A stretch of DNA of 64,000 nt from Erinaceus europaeus (GCF_950295315.1 NC_080171.1:114943064-115007063), one strand, 5' to 3'; numbered from the stretch's first letter, positions 1 to 14,824 are shown. Notes: generated by a model from the letters alone, not told the origin. Numbers and translations: made by a program.

Positions 1-1791
1 AAATATGATCCTTCAAAATACTGCCATAACATAAAGAAGATAGGGGAAGACTTCACAACTCCCGTCCCTATATCCAGCCTCACTTGGGAACTGGAAGGAG
101 GGGACGATCCTATGAGCAAGAAACGGCGGGGAGAGTTCTCTGAATTTCATAGCCCTGCCAAGAAGATAATAAAAACGCAGAAGGAAGAGTCATCCACAGA
201 ACCTAATACTGTGCGGCCAAAGCCCCGTTTGATAAGGAAGAGTCCACATTTTACACAAAAGCAGGCTCCTCCGAAGTCATTCCATGGACCAGATTCTGAC
301 AGTCAGAAGCTTAAAAATGTATTTCTTCAAAATTCCAGCTTGGAGACGAATAGGAGAAAAAATAGCATGTCTGATGATGATATGGATTCCGAGGAAGAAT
401 TAAGGCTACTGATTGCAAGAGAGGAAAATTTAGACAGAACTGCACAGTCCTCAATAAATGCACCAGAAAATGATCCCTTTGAAGTTGTAAGGGATGATTT
501 CAAATCAGATATTCACAGACTTCATTCCTGCACAGGTTCAAACATCAAAAACAATGGTTCTCGCCTTGATAGTTCTGACAGTGTGAGGAGAGATAATTGC
601 AACTATGATTCAAGTGATACAGATGAAATTATTGCAATGAAAAAGAATGCTGGTTTGGTCAAAAACAGTCCAGAACTCTCACAGGTAGAAAAGACTGTAA
701 ACAAGAAAACTTTGAGAAATGGGAAAAACTCTGATCGCTGTGTTAAAGTACAAAGAGAAAAAAACAGTGTCCAACTAGCCATCAGTCAAGAAGTTAAGCC
801 TCTCGGCTGTGAGCCCCCGCCTGTCTCCAGTAGCAATGAAGATGCTGATTCTCTGTCAGAATCGGCCGAGTCTGAAGTAGATGAATATAACCATATGATG
901 AAAAATTGTCTCCGTGTGAATCTCACCTTGGCTGACTTGGAAAAGTTGGCTGGTAAGGAAGATGCTGAGGATGGTGACAAGGACACCGCTACTGTAGTCA
1001 GCAGGGCCTCCAAGAACCTAAGAAGCCAGAAGTGTATCCGTCCTGATGAAATTGTCGCTTCCCTTTTAGAAGGAGATGAGAGCACCCCTGGAAAACAGAA
1101 ACCAAAAGAAAATAACTTGAAACCCAGATTCCAGGCTTTCAAGGGAATAGGCTGCCTCTACGGGAAGGAGTCAGTGAAACAATCCTGGAAAGAGAGTGTT
1201 GACACTGACAGCACCAGTAAAGATCAGACTTGCTTGAAACCAGGGGACCCCAGTAGCACATCTTTGGAAAAGGGACCCCCATGTCCTAATGACTCATCAA
1301 GAGATCAGACTCGTTCCCCACGTGCAAAGAAGGCAAATGTTCCAAACCATGTTCAGTTTCCAAAGAGACAGTCCACTGTGGAGAGCCAAGACTTGAAAGT
1401 GGTATCCCCTGCCAGTTCAGAAAATGGAACTCGAAACTCTCTTTCTAGCCCATCACCATTAAAGAAAAAGAAATCCTTAAGTCTTCGTGCAAAGACTCTC
1501 AAAACAGACTCCGATAAAGAGTGTTGTCACAAGACCACAAAGACAGCTGAGCACTGTGAAAAGAGACCTGATCTGAACTGTGGAGTCACACCCAAGCAGT
1601 TAGAGCTGATCTCCAAGAAAGACACCCAGGGGAACAAAGCTGACTCCCTGCCTTTTGCTGACAGTTCATCAGATGTTGGTGCTCAGCATAACCCTGCTGA
1701 AGATAACTTGAGGCGCTTGGCAGCCTTGGAGGCAAGGCAGAAAGCAAAAGAATTACGGAAGAAACTGGTGCATGATGCTCTGGCAAATGTG
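1..1791 (+). CDS. NOL8: NOL8 large internal exon (left end outside window)
   Basis: The frame is open from base 1, before the first Met at 112. The translation begins KYDPSKYCHN and runs through SSLTWELEGG to ALANV, closely matching human NOL8. This is therefore an internal exon and the Met at 112 is not the start. The donor is GTGAGT at 1792 and the intron is phase 0. About 597 codons are visible, rich in Ser, Lys and acidic residues. Confidence 0.97.
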
Positions 1792-4700
1792 GTGAGTAGA
1801 TTTTGCATTCTCTGGACTTGACAAGAATTCTGAAAGTCCATTCTTTGCCTCCCATGAAAGCTGGTTTGCCCCATTAAAGGTCAGTATTGTATTATCCTTG
1901 AGTTTTGTGTTGTGACTTAGAAACTCATATCACCATCCATCCTTAGTATCTCAAAGGAGGGAAAAGTAAGCAATTTACCAAAACCATGTTTTACTTACGT
2001 TCATATAAAGTTTTCTTCATAAATGCCATTCCCTTAGAAGATACAACTACTGGGGGGTCGGGCGGTAGCACAGCGGGTTAAGCGCAGGTGGTGCAAAGCT
2101 CAAGGACCTGCATAAGGCTCCCAGTTCGAGCCCCTGGCTCCCCACCTGCAGGGAAGTCTCTTCACAGACAGTGAAGCAGGTCTGCAGGTGTCTGTCTTTC
2201 TCTCCCCCTCTCTGTCTTCCCTTCCTCTCTCAATCTCTCTCTGTCCTATCCAGTACCAACGACATCAATAACAACAACAATAAATAACAAAGGCAACAAA
2301 AAGGGGGGAAAGCAAATTAAAAAAAAAAAAAAGATACAGCTACTATACTTAAGTGATATATCCTGAAAATCCCAGACTTTGCAGTGACTGATAGCTTGTA
2401 GTGTCTTGTTAATTTTGACTACATGAGCCTTTATTCATTTTTTTCAGCAGTTGTTAGGCACCTTTAGGCCTCACAGTCAGTGCCTGATTCAGAGGATGAG
2501 GATGGTTCTCCTGCCTCAAACCGTCACTAAGTCACAATGTGGGCAGAGGGTCATGGTTTAGCTCCTTTTCCTAGCAGCACACAGGAGATACACCAACGTG
2601 AATGTCACCAACATGAACTGAGTTCAGTGTGAAGAGGTCAGTGGAAACTATTGGAAAAGAAGGCGAAGAAAAGATGCTCGGGGAAAAGGGAGCAGTTTGT
2701 ACAAAATTAAAAATTTGCAGTCAGTATGACTGAAATGTAAGATAGTAAGCAATAAGGCAAGAGAGAAAAACTAGGCAAGTTTTGAAGAGGCTGTGGAGGC
2801 TGGACTTTATTCTCAGTGCTATGAACAGACAAGAACATTTAACAAGGGAATAAAGATTAGATGGAGGGCCAGGTGGCGGTGCATCTGGTTCCGTGCACAT
2901 GTTACAATGCACAAGGACCGGGGTTTAAGCCATTGGTCCCCACTTGGCAGGGGGACAGCCTCACGAGCAGTGAAGCAGTGCTGCAGATGTCTGTCTGTCT
3001 CTCTCCCCCTTCTTCCTTGCTTTCTCTCCTTCTAATGAACAGTAAATAAAATAAATATTTAAAAAAATGATTTAAAAAAAATAAGAATTAGATGTGTAAA
3101 AGTCAAGATAGAAATCAGTGAAATTACAGTTTGTAGGTCACCTATCCCACAGCCAATTTGGGGAAACTTAATGGTTTGACAATATTATGGTTTTCTTGGC
3201 TCCTCTAGGATGGTCATCCGGCAGATAAGTCAACACACATCATCTTTGGTTCAGACACTGAAAGTGAAACAGAGGAGACCGGCCCTCAGGAGAAGCAAAG
3301 TCATCTGAGAGAAGAAGTAGCAAAAGTAAGACTTGTGAGGTGTCTGTGGGTATGTCTCTCCTTATATAGGTCCATTTCTACATGCTGTGCATAATGATAT
3401 CCACACAACAGCCAGACAATATAAAATCTTCCAGGGTCACGATGAGACCCAAGATTTCCTTGACCATTATACAGAGAAACTGTAGGGGCCTTGGAGATCT
3501 TTTTCCAGTGGAACCTCTCCTCCAACCATGTGCAAACTGGTATCAATATAGCAAAACCCTGTAGGCATATGGTCATGACTTTTCCAAAAACTCAACATAG
3601 TGAAGCAAATGCTGATTGCCTGAGATATTAACAAGCTTTTCTGTCTTCTCTTCATACGTGAACAGGAGTCCTCTACTAAAACATCAGGAAAACTCTTTGA
3701 CAGCAGTGATGATGAGGAATCTGGGTCTGATGATGACAGTAACAGGTTTAAAACTAAACCTCAGTTTGAGGGTAAAGCAGGACAGAAGGTGAGTGAAAGA
3801 CGGAAATTAATAAAGCCTGCAACATGTCCTTATTGTTTCTCTTAGTTTAAAATACGTAACTATAGACCTTGACCCACTCTCCAATGTTTATGAGTGTCTT
3901 AATGGAATTGAGACTGCCATGACACTCTGATTGGTTCAGGGGTAAATGAGGTCCTGAAAACATAAATACAGTGAGTTTCAAAATATTGAAATGTAGCTAG
4001 AGTGGCCTTATTTTGAATCAGTTTCTTGGGAGAATGGGCATCAATTGTGATCTTGTGTTTTGTGTGTGTAGCTCTTGAATCTGCAGTCTCAGTTTGGCAA
4101 TGATGACAGATTTCGTATGGACTCCAGATTCCTAGAAAGTGACAGTGAAGAGGAACAGGAAGGTAAATAAATACCTTATTGTCTGCACAGTTCTAATGTC
4201 AGCTGAGGGACCCTTGAAGTCACCTACTCTCATTCCTGTGCCTAACATTTGGAGAAACCTTGCAGCCCAAGACTATGGAGCTTCTGACCTGACGCTCCTT
4301 GAGTTTGTACTTCGCAATTGATCTAGACAGTTGCACTTACTTGCAGGTAGCAGACAGGACAGGAAAGACAGACATCTGCAGACCTGCTTCACCGCCTGTG
4401 AAGCGACTCCCCTGCCTGTGGGGAGCCTGGGGCTCGAACCGGGATCCTTATGCCAGTCCTTGCTTTGTGCCACCTGCGCTTAACCCGCTGCGCTACCGCC
4501 CGACTCCCTTTTCTTTCTTTTCTTAAGTGCTTCCTAAAATTTTAAATGTTTTGTGTATTTTGAATAGACACAAAGAAATTAAATGGGACAAGGGAGATAG
4601 GGAGAGACACTTGCAACACTGCTGATGAAGTTTCCCCACTGCATGTGGGAGCCTGGCTTTAACCCAGGTCCTTGCAAACTGTAATGTGCACTTTTAACCT

Positions 4701-7700
4701 ATTGTACCACCACTGGCTCCCTTTTTTTACTTCTTAGTGAAAGAGCACCATAGCATCATTCTGGAATGTATAATGCTGGAGATTGAATTCACAGCCTCAT
4801 GGTTTAGAATCTAATTCTTTTTTTAAATTTATTTATCTATTTTTCCCTTTTGTTACCCTTGTTAGGACAGAGAGAAATGGAGAGAGGAGGGGAAGACAGA
4901 GAGGGGGAGAGAAAGACAGACACCTGCAGACCTGCTTCACCACCTGTGAAGCAACTCTCCTGCAGGTGGGGGGTTGGGGTTCGAACCGGGATCCTTATGC
5001 CGGTCACTACCACCTGACTCCCTAGAGTCTAATTCTTAATCCACTGCACCACCTCCTGAGCCTTGTAGCTGTTTGTTTTTGTTTTGTTCTTCTATTTTTT
5101 TTTTAGATTTTTTTTTATTTCCTTTTTGTTGTCATTGTTTCCATTTTTGTTGTAGTTATTTTTGTTGTTGTTGATGTCGTTGTTGGATAGGACAGAGAGA
5201 AATGGAGAGAGATGGGGAAGACATAGAGGGGGAGAGAAAGACAGACACCTGCAGACCTGCTTCACCGCTCTGTTTTGTTCTTTTATTGGAGTGTTAATAG
5301 TTTACAGTCTGGCTGTTGCCAAAGGAGAACATCAATCCTTTTCATTCTATTTTCAATGGGCTTGTCTGTTCCTGATAGTTGAAGATCATGGCATGATTTC
5401 TGTGACAATCTAAGACTCTTCCTACAATATTTATTACCAATCAAAGTCTGGCTCAACTATTTGCTGATAGACCATATTGCTAGTCAATAAAATTACCATC
5501 TTCTACTTTTTATTGATACATTTTTAATTTACATGCACTTTAAATTTCATTTTAGAATGATACATCAAAGAATCCAATCATTCTACTTTTGCTATTAGCA
5601 TCTCACTCTCTTACATTTATAAATATTTACCTTAAAATTCTACAGTATTTTTAAACCAATTCTACTTCAGAAATTAAAAAAAGCAAGCCTTTGGACTTAT
5701 CACCAAAAGCCAGTAAATCTAGATGTCATTCTTATCATTACAGATTGAAGTGCGCCTGCCAGTCATACAATTTCTAGGTTTGCTGTGGTATGCATTGGAG
5801 ATAGAAAGGTTCACAAAATAAGGTTTAACTTTCTCTGTCAGTGTGTTTTGTACATGTTAAGGTGATTGATGAATATTTGGTTGTCAAGACTTCTCAAGTT
5901 ATGTTTACTGAAAGACTGACTTACTGTCCTTTTCCGTTTAAGAGATAAATGAAAGAAAAACGGCTGAGGAAGAAGAGCTTGCTACGGAAAAACAGAAAGC
6001 CCTGAATGTTATACAGAGTGTTTTGAACATCAGCTTAAACAATTCTACAAGCAAAGGATCAGTGGCCACTAAGAAATTTAAGTATGGATTGTGTTCCATT
6101 CTTTGTCCTGTTTTCTTTTGTCACAAATGCCTTCTGAACTCAGTTTAAGAGTAGGTCATTGTAAACTTCCTGGGCAGGGGGTTAGGCCGTGTGTCCGATT
6201 CTCAGAAATATATTTGACTAGTGAGTCGCTTCATGAAACTAATACTACATTATTTCTGTATATACTTAGGTATCATAGCACCGTCAATGTCATTAGTAAA
6301 ATGGTTATAGTAACTGTAAAACTATAAAGCTATGCAGAGATAACTTTATTAAGGAGAAATGTAAACATGATTCACACTGTCGGCCAGATTCCATAGTCAA
6401 CCAACATGTGAACAATTTTTTGTATGGCTTTATTCAAGTATTCTAATTTTCCCCACTGAGAAAGTCTATGCAAATACCAGTAGAATGTCATTGTATCTGT
6501 AGCTGTTTTAGCATGCTTAAAATGCTTTTTCATAAAGTCCAGGGAAACGCTAACTGAGGTCATTTTAAAGATAATCCTTTTTAACCTAACATTAGTATTC
6601 TTCTTGTGTACTGTCTTTCACTCAATAGCTCAAATCACCCAGGTGCTGAATTATAATTTTCTACTAATCGGATATTAATGTCTTGATTACTCTGTTCCAA
6701 CTTATCCCTCTTCTCTTTAATTTTTTTCTTTTAATATAGAGACATCGTACGTTATGATCCAACAAGGCAGGACCATGCCACTTATGAAAGAAAGAAAGAT
6801 GATAAGACAAAAGAAAGGTCAGTCAAATTCCATCTTTTAGTAATGTGATCATATGAATTCCTCTCATTTCAGGTATTGGAAAAGGTGTAATAATCAATAG
6901 CTCTTGCATTATATTTAAGACTGAGGGGGCCTGGGTGATGGCGCACCTGGTTGAGTGCACATGTTATAGTGCACAAGGACCCAGGTTCGAGCCCCCGGTC
7001 CCCACCTGCAGGGGAAAAGCTTTGCAAGTGGTGAAGCAGGGCTGCAGGTGTCTCTCTCTCTCTCCCTCTCTGTCTCCCCCTTCCTCTCAACTTCTGGCTG
7101 TCTCTATCCAATAAATAAATAAAGATAATAAAAATAAAAATTAAAAAAAAAAAGACTGAGGAAGCCGTTAGAGCACAGTTACTGACATGGTAGAGAAAGT
7201 CTTATCTCTGGCAGAGGAATTTCATGCATTTAAATAATAAGTACCATGGCTCTACCTGGTACCTCCTACTTGTGTTGAGGGATGGCTAACATTGTGCTGG
7301 TTGCTGGAACCAGTCACCACAATCAGGCAGGTGTAGATAGTATCCTGGTTACGCAAAGGGAGTCTCACTCACGTCTCAGGCTATAGAGTCCCAAGTTTAA
7401 TCCCCCACACCACCATAAGCCAGAGATGAGCAGTGCTCTGGGGAAAAAAAAATAACACAAACTTGGTGGTTTAAAACTGCATTCCCCCCCCCCCAGCTCC
7501 CCACCTGCAGGGAACTCGCTTCACAGGCAGTGAAGCAGGTCTGCAGGTGTCTCTCTTTTTCTCTCCCTCTCTGTCTTCCCCTCCTCTCTCCATTTCTCTC
7601 TGTCCTATCAACAACAGTAATAACTACAATTAAAGAAGGGTGTTGGTATGCTTCTAATTCTGCTTTTAAAAACCCCTTCTGTTTCATTTGGTTTAATCCC

Positions 7701-10700
7701 CCCTGCTTAACACTGCATTCTATTTACATAACACTGTATTCTATTTACATAACCTCTGTTAACAAGCACCACCCTCCCTCCAGGGCATTGGTGGTTCAGT
7801 GGTAGAATTCTTGCCTGCTCTACCCCCTCTCCTTGTCATACCCTGATTTTCACCAGTCACTTTTCTCTCCACCCTCTCTGCGTAGCATCCTGTTCCCACC
7901 CTACTGGACTAGTATATTTATAAGGACAAGATTGTTTGTAGTTTTTAGTTTAGCTTAGCTTGGCATAGATTGTGCTGCGTCCTGCATGAATAAAGAGATA
8001 CTGCGTACAGCTCAACCATGAGTCCCTGGTCGTCTGTTACCCGCCCGTGAAGCCAGCCCGGCGAAAACAACAGAAGGGGGGGCAGCTAAAGGGAATAAAT
8101 AATTATTTAAAAAACTGCATTTTTTTCATGTTGAAATCGTTTTTATTTCAAACATAAAGTTGACTTATAAACTATAAGAAGCTATTTGGGTCCTGATGGC
8201 AGACTCCCAGTGAGAAATGCTTCAGGCCCTGGTGGAACTGGGATTCAGAGCCCTTTGATCTTCTTCCTCTACCTTTTTTTTTTTTTTTCTACTAGAGCAC
8301 TGGTCATTTCTGGTTTATGGTGGTGCAAGGGATTGAACCTAGGGCTTTGGAGCCCCAGGCAAGAGAGTCTCTTTGCATAACCATTATGCTATCTACCCCT
8401 CCTTTCCCCCCTATCCTTTTCCCCTTTGGGAATATGGACCAAAGTTTTTTTGGGGGGTATAGAGGGTGGGAGTTCTGTCTTTTGTAATTGCTTCTCCACT
8501 GGCTACCATACCCCTAACATGTCTCCATCTTTCCCTAGTGGGGTAGGACTCTGGACAGGTGAGATTCCAGAACACACTGGTGAGATCGTCTGCCCAGAGA
8601 AGTCAGCATAGCATCACAGTAGCATCTGCAACTTGGTGGCTAAAAGGCAGTAAGATAGAAAGCAGGACAAAATACTTAATGAACAGGAACCAAAAAGTAG
8701 AGATACAGCACATGAAAGTAGGCATTTTAGGGTGGAAAACAAACAAACTAGAAAGTCTATTTTAGGTATGTTCTAGGGGCCTGTGTCTCTAGTAATCATT
8801 GCTTGAGCTTAAGAGCTAACATAGAAGTGGACTAGAAAAGTTGTCTGGGGAGATGGTGTCAGAGTTCAGACTTCCCCTCTCACACCCTTCCCCCACCTCT
8901 CTGCTTCTGTGTGTGAAAGTCACCCCAGAATGGTGAGTCCCCAGAGATAACCACCAGCTTCTCCCTCCTCCCCACCATGTCTGCAGCCCAGTGGTGTCAG
9001 GCATCCACACATCGGCTCCTGAGTTCAGTCCTTGACTTCAAATATGTCAGACTGATGGGCTGGATCTCTAAATCCTTTCATGATAACTTTGTAAAATCCA
9101 CAGACTTTTAGAACTTGAGAAGGTTTTGGCAGTCATCTGTTTTAACATTTTTCAGGTGAGGAAACTGAAGCTCAGTGTAGTTGAGTGATTTTCTCAGACA
9201 AAACTAATGCTTTCAGTGTAATTGCTGAAAAGTCACTCAGAAGAGAAGGGACAGGAGAATATGAATTATAGTTAATATTTAAAGCTACATGACATAGCTT
9301 TTTCTATTTTTAATTACTCATTATTGGATAGAGACAGAAATTGAGAGGGAGGAGGAGATAGAGAGGGTAAGGGTAAGAGACAGAAAGACACTGCAGCCCA
9401 GCTTCACCACTAGTGAGGCTTTCCCCCTGCAGGTGGGGACCAAGGGCTTGAACTAGGGTCCTTGCCCACTCTAAATGCACGCTTAACCAGGTGCGCCAGC
9501 ACCTGGGTCTCATGACATAGCTTTATATGTGAAAAACTTAGGGAGCCGGGCAGTGGCTCATCGGGTTAAGTTCACACAGCAGAAAGTGCACAGACCTGCA
9601 TAAGGATCCCAGTTCGAGCCCCCGGCTCCCCACCTGCAGGGGAGTCGCTTCACAGACAGTGAAGCAGGTCTACAGGTGCCTGTCTCTCACTCCCTCTCTG
9701 TCTTCCCCTCCTCTCTCCATTTCTCTCTGTCCTGTCCAACAACAACAGCAATAACAACAACAACAATGATGATAAACAACAAGGGCAACAAAAGGGGTAA
9801 AATTAAAAAAAAAAAAAAACTTAGTGCTTAAGATTCTCATTTTACAAGTTGAGTTTCATACACAACTCCTCTTTGTTATTCAGAATGTGGAATTAAAGTC
9901 ATCCTGCAGTTTTCCTTGCCTGATTTCTGAAGAATTTCCCCAAACAAACTACCTGTTACTTTGTGACACATGTGTCTGTATATGTTGTGTATGTTGATTC
10001 AGTAAATCAAAACGAAAGAAGAAAAAAGAGGAAGCAGAGAAGCTACCTGAGGTATCTAAAGAAATGTATTATAACATCGCTACGGATTTAAAAGAAATAT
10101 TCCAAGCTACGAAAGACAACCATGAGAAGGAAGACCTCACGCCCTGTAGTGAAGATGGCGCCGGAGAGAGTGCTGAGGCCCAGAGCCCTGGAGCTCCAGG
10201 CAGTGTGACTGAACAGCCTGGAGGGTTCACTTTCTCCTTCTTTGACTCAGAAGTTACAGATTCAGTAAAGGAAGGTACTACTTTTTTCCTTTTCCTTTTT
10301 CCTTTTAGGAAGTTTGAACCTACTTGAGTCTTGATGAAGTGTAGTGATTGAATAATTTAGTTACTTTCTTTTAATGAGACAGACAGAGAAAGATACAGAG
10401 AAAAATACCATAGTACTGGTGGTGCCGGGGATTGAACCTGGGAGTTTGGAGCCTCAGGCGTTTTAAGTCTCACTGATCTAATATGCACCTAAGAAAGGGT
10501 TGTTTTCTCCCTCCCTCTCTGTTTTCCCCTCCTCTCTCAATTTCTTTCTGTCCTATCCAACAACAGCAACAACAATGGAAAAATAGGACCTCCAGGAGCA
10601 GTGGATTCGTAGTATAGGCACTGAGCCCCAGCCGAAGGGGGGGGGGTTTCATCTCAGTAAATGAGGTTTAGTAATAAAAACAACGTGCCTGGAACAGATT

Positions 10701-13700
10701 TTACACAGCAGATTGTTTTTGTATTTAATGGAACAGCTCCTAACTATCTGCCATATGAAAAGGACAGAAAATAATGTTCGGGGCAGGAATAGATAGCATA
10801 ATGGTTATGCAGAGACTCTCAGGCCTGAGGCTCCATAGTCCCAGGTTCAGTCCTCTACACCACCATAAGCCAGAGCTGAGTAGTGCTCTGGCAAAAAAAA
10901 GGAGTGTGTAGCATGTCTTCTATTGAGCAGAAACAGTCACATCAATGTATAATAAGTCTTTAACAGGAAGTCAGGCATAGCGCAGTGGGTTAAGCGCAGG
11001 TGTTGCAAAGCACAAGGATTGGTGTAAGGATCCTGGTTCGAGCCCCCAGCTCCCCACCTGCAGGGGAGTTGCTTCACAGGCGGTGAAGCAGGTCTGCAGG
11101 TGTCTATCCTTCTCTCCCCCCCTCTGTCTTCCCCTCCTCTCTCTATTTCTGTCCTATCCAACAATGACGATATCAATAACAACAACAATAATAACTACAA
11201 CAATAAAACAAGGGCAACAAAAGGGAATAAATATTTTTTAATTAAAAAAATAAGTATCAATATATTTGTTTCCTATCACAAGATGGGGGTGGGGGAGAAA
11301 ACCAGAGCATTACTTGGGACCTCATGCATACAAGTTAAGTACCCTATTCATTATGCAACCCACCAGGTCCCCCTATTCCTTTAAAAAAAAAAGTATTTGT
11401 TATTATAAGATTGTAAGAGTGTAGGTTTATACCTCCAAATATACATTCATACACAACTTACTGCTACCACCTCCAAAGGTTTGTTGTTGTTTGAATATTT
11501 ATTCAATATAAGAGAATGAGTGAGTGAGTGAGTGAAAAAGAGAGAAATTCCTTATGGGTTTTTCCCCCACTATTCCCCATTTTCCCTTCACAAGTCTGAT
11601 TATATAGTATAGTGGAGTCTGCCTTCTTGGATTGGTCTAGTCCCATGCCAGACAGAGTTGCCATGGTATCTAAATAGCATTGCTGTGGTCTTCACGTGAT
11701 CTGTCCTTTTCCAGCTGATGCTAGTAATGGTTTGGTAGTTAGTATGACCAGTAGCAGAAAGTCAGGTGATCACTGCTTTCTGGATAAGTTTCCCACCAGC
11801 CTTTGCAGCTTAAGCCAATAATTGGAATGATTTCCTACTTACACCCTAGTATCAAACAAGGTAATTTCCCATTTCTTTTTTTCTTTTTTCTTGCCTTATT
11901 TTTTTATTATTATTATTTATAAAAAGGAAACACTGACAAAACCGTAGGATAAGAGGGGTACAACTCCACACAGTTCCCACCACCAGAACTCCGTATTCCA
12001 TACCCTTCCCTGATAGCTTTCCTGTTCTTTTTTTTTTTTTTTAATTTTAGAAAGGAGACATTAACAAAACCGTAGGATAGGAGGGGTACAACTCCACACA
12101 ATTCCCAATTTCCCATTTCTTATAACAGCAGCCTTTTTAACAGAAAGAAGTTCTGGAGGCTGGGCTGTGGCACATCTGGTTGAATGTACATGTTACTGTG
12201 TGCAAGGACCTAGGTTTGAGCCCTCGCTCCCTACCCTGGGGGGACGGGGCGAGCCTCATGAGCTGTGAAGCATATCTGCAGGTGTCTATCTTCTTCTGTA
12301 TCTGCCCCTGCTCTCTCAACTTCTCTCTGTCCTGTCATAAAAATAGGGAGAAAAAAATAAATAAATAGGAAAAAAATGGTCACCAGGAGCAGTGGAATTG
12401 TAGTGCCACCACCAAGCTCCAGCAACAATCCTGATGGCAATGTGATGATGATGATAAAAATAGTTCTGAGAATTGGCAATAGGTGAACTGCCCTTTTGTA
12501 TCTTTTTTTTAAAGATATTATTGATTCATGAGAAATATAGGAGAGAGAAAGAGCCAGACCTCTCTCCGGTACATCTGCTGCTGGAGATTGAACTCAAGAC
12601 CTCATGCTTGAGAATCTAATGTTTTATCCACTGTGCCACCTCCCCGACCACTGTCCTTTTATATGTTATCAGGTCGTTACTTTCTAGCTTCACATTAATT
12701 CTATCAGGACAGGCAAAGTGTGGACTTGAACTCAAGGATGAGAAGGGGGAAGGCCTGACTCGGAAATGTACACATACAGAACTTTATTTTGTGAAGAAAA
12801 GAAAAAGATAAAACACATTGGTGACAGTGTGGGTGTGAACAGAAAAGAGTAAGAAAGCTCTGCTTTAAGCTGCATACTTATTTTTATCAAGCTTGCTTAG
12901 GGTTGGAGAAAGGGAAAATCAAACATATTTTTGGGAAACAAAATAGTAAGATAAGGACACATACACTGGGGTAGAAATGAGGAGTTTCAGTTGTTATAGT
13001 ACGGGATAAATACATAGACGTTCAAAGTTACGTTGCCTGACCCCCAACATAGAGTGAAGGTGTGGTGCTTTCCTTCCTTCCTTTTATTTATTTATTTATA
13101 TTTTCCCTTTTGTTGCCCTTGGGTTGTGTTTTGTTTGTTTGTTTTAAGAATTTATTTATTCATGAGAAAAATAAGAGGAGAAAAAGAACCAGCCATCACT
13201 CTGGTACATGTGCTGCCGGGGATCGAGCTCAGGACCTCATGCTTGAGAGTCTAGTGCCACTGTCCTTGTTTTTTATTGTTGTTGTAGTTATTATTGTTGT
13301 TGCTATTGATGTCATCGTTGTTGGATAGGACAGAGAGAAATGGAGAGAGATGGGGCGACAAAGAGGGGGAAAGAAAGACAGACACCCGCAGACCTGCTTC
13401 ACCGCCTGTGAAGCGACTCCCCTGCAGGTGGGGAGCCGGGGGCTCCAACCGGGATCCTTACGCCGGTCCCTGCGCTTTGCGCCACATGTGCTTAACCCAC
13501 GGCGCTACCACCCTACTGCCCCTTCCTTCCTTCCTTCCTTCTTTCCTTCCTTCCTCCCTGTCTCTCTCTAGCTCTCAATCTCATTTTGTTTCTCTGCCAG
13601 AAAGAATGACAGTAGTTTAGTTAAACGTTTACTGTGTTTTAGAGAGAAAAAGTACAAAGGAGTTGACTTAGCGGTTGTGTAAAGTATGTTCATTGCCTGG

Positions 13701-14747
13701 GGGCCGGGCAGTAGCTCACAGAGTTGAACGCGCATCTTACAAATAGCTAAAACGAGTTGCAAGGACCCGTGCAAGGGTCTGGTGCAAGCCCACAGCTCCC
13801 CACCTGTAGGGGGATGCTTCACAAGTGATGAAGCAGGTTTGCAGGTGTTCATCTTTCTTTCTCTCCTCTGTCTTCTCCTCCTCTCTCAATTTCTCTGTCC
13901 TACCCAACTTTTTAAAAAAAGATTTCCTTGCCTGAGGCTCTAAGATAGAGAAAAGTGAGTTCCAGTTATGTGCTCTGTGCCCCTACAACAATGCATTGCA
14001 AACAATATTCTGGAGTTAACTGTGCCTGAATCTAGTTACCTGAAAACCAGTTCAGTGAGCAACTCAAAGGAAGCCAAACAAGTAATAGTGAAGGGGTCTT
14101 CTCTTAGAAATTTCACCCCTGCAGGAGGTTTATTTTTCCTCTAGGAGGGAAAGTTTAAAGGGCCTGATAAACTTAGGTGGCAGGGTTTTTTGTTTTTTTT
14201 TTAATATAATTTCTTTTGGGAGTTGGGCGGTAGCGCAGCAGGTTAAGCGCATGTGGCGCAAAGCGCAAGGACTGGCTTAAGATCCCGGTTCAAACCCCCA
14301 GCTCCCCACCTGCAGGGGAGTCGCTTCACAGGCAGTGAAGCAGACCTGCAGGTGTCTATCTTTCTCTCCCCCTCTCTGTCTTCCCCTCTTCATTTCTCTG
14401 TCCTCTCAATAACTACAACAACAATGGAAAACAAGAGCAACAAAAGAGAAAATAAATAAACATTTTAAAAAACAGTAAATGCTTTTAAATATATATATAT
14501 ATATATAATTTCCTGTAATTTATTATGTGACCATTATCCACAGTTCCCATTTCTGCTAGCTAAACATCCTCAAGATCACAATAGCCAAAGAAAGTTATGA
14601 ATCATTTCTCCCAGTGTTTGAAAATATATGAAAGTGAGTGGGGAAGATAGCATAATGGTTATGCAAACAAACTCTCACCCTGATGCTCTGAGTTCCTAGG
14701 TTCAATCCCCTACACCATCATGAGCCAGAGCTGAGCAGTGTTCTGGT

Positions 14748-14824
<77 letters not shown>

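Noticed and set aside
112..1821. Possible independent 569-residue protein starting at 112
   Set aside because: The frame is open upstream to base 1 with NOL8 sequence, and a GTGAGT donor at 1792 ends the exon. The last residues are intronic read-through.
1586..1874. Antisense ORFs over the NOL8 large exon
   Set aside because: These are shadows of the coding strand, with no homology or regulatory support.
2052..2332. tRNA-like heads of SINE copies as tRNA genes
   Set aside because: Box A/B motifs are present, but the cloverleaf is degenerate and each is joined to a SINE body and tail.
7785..7857. Possible tRNA-Gly gene
   Set aside because: Only the 5' half resembles tRNA-Gly. No anticodon arm partner, T-arm or acceptor 3' strand follows.
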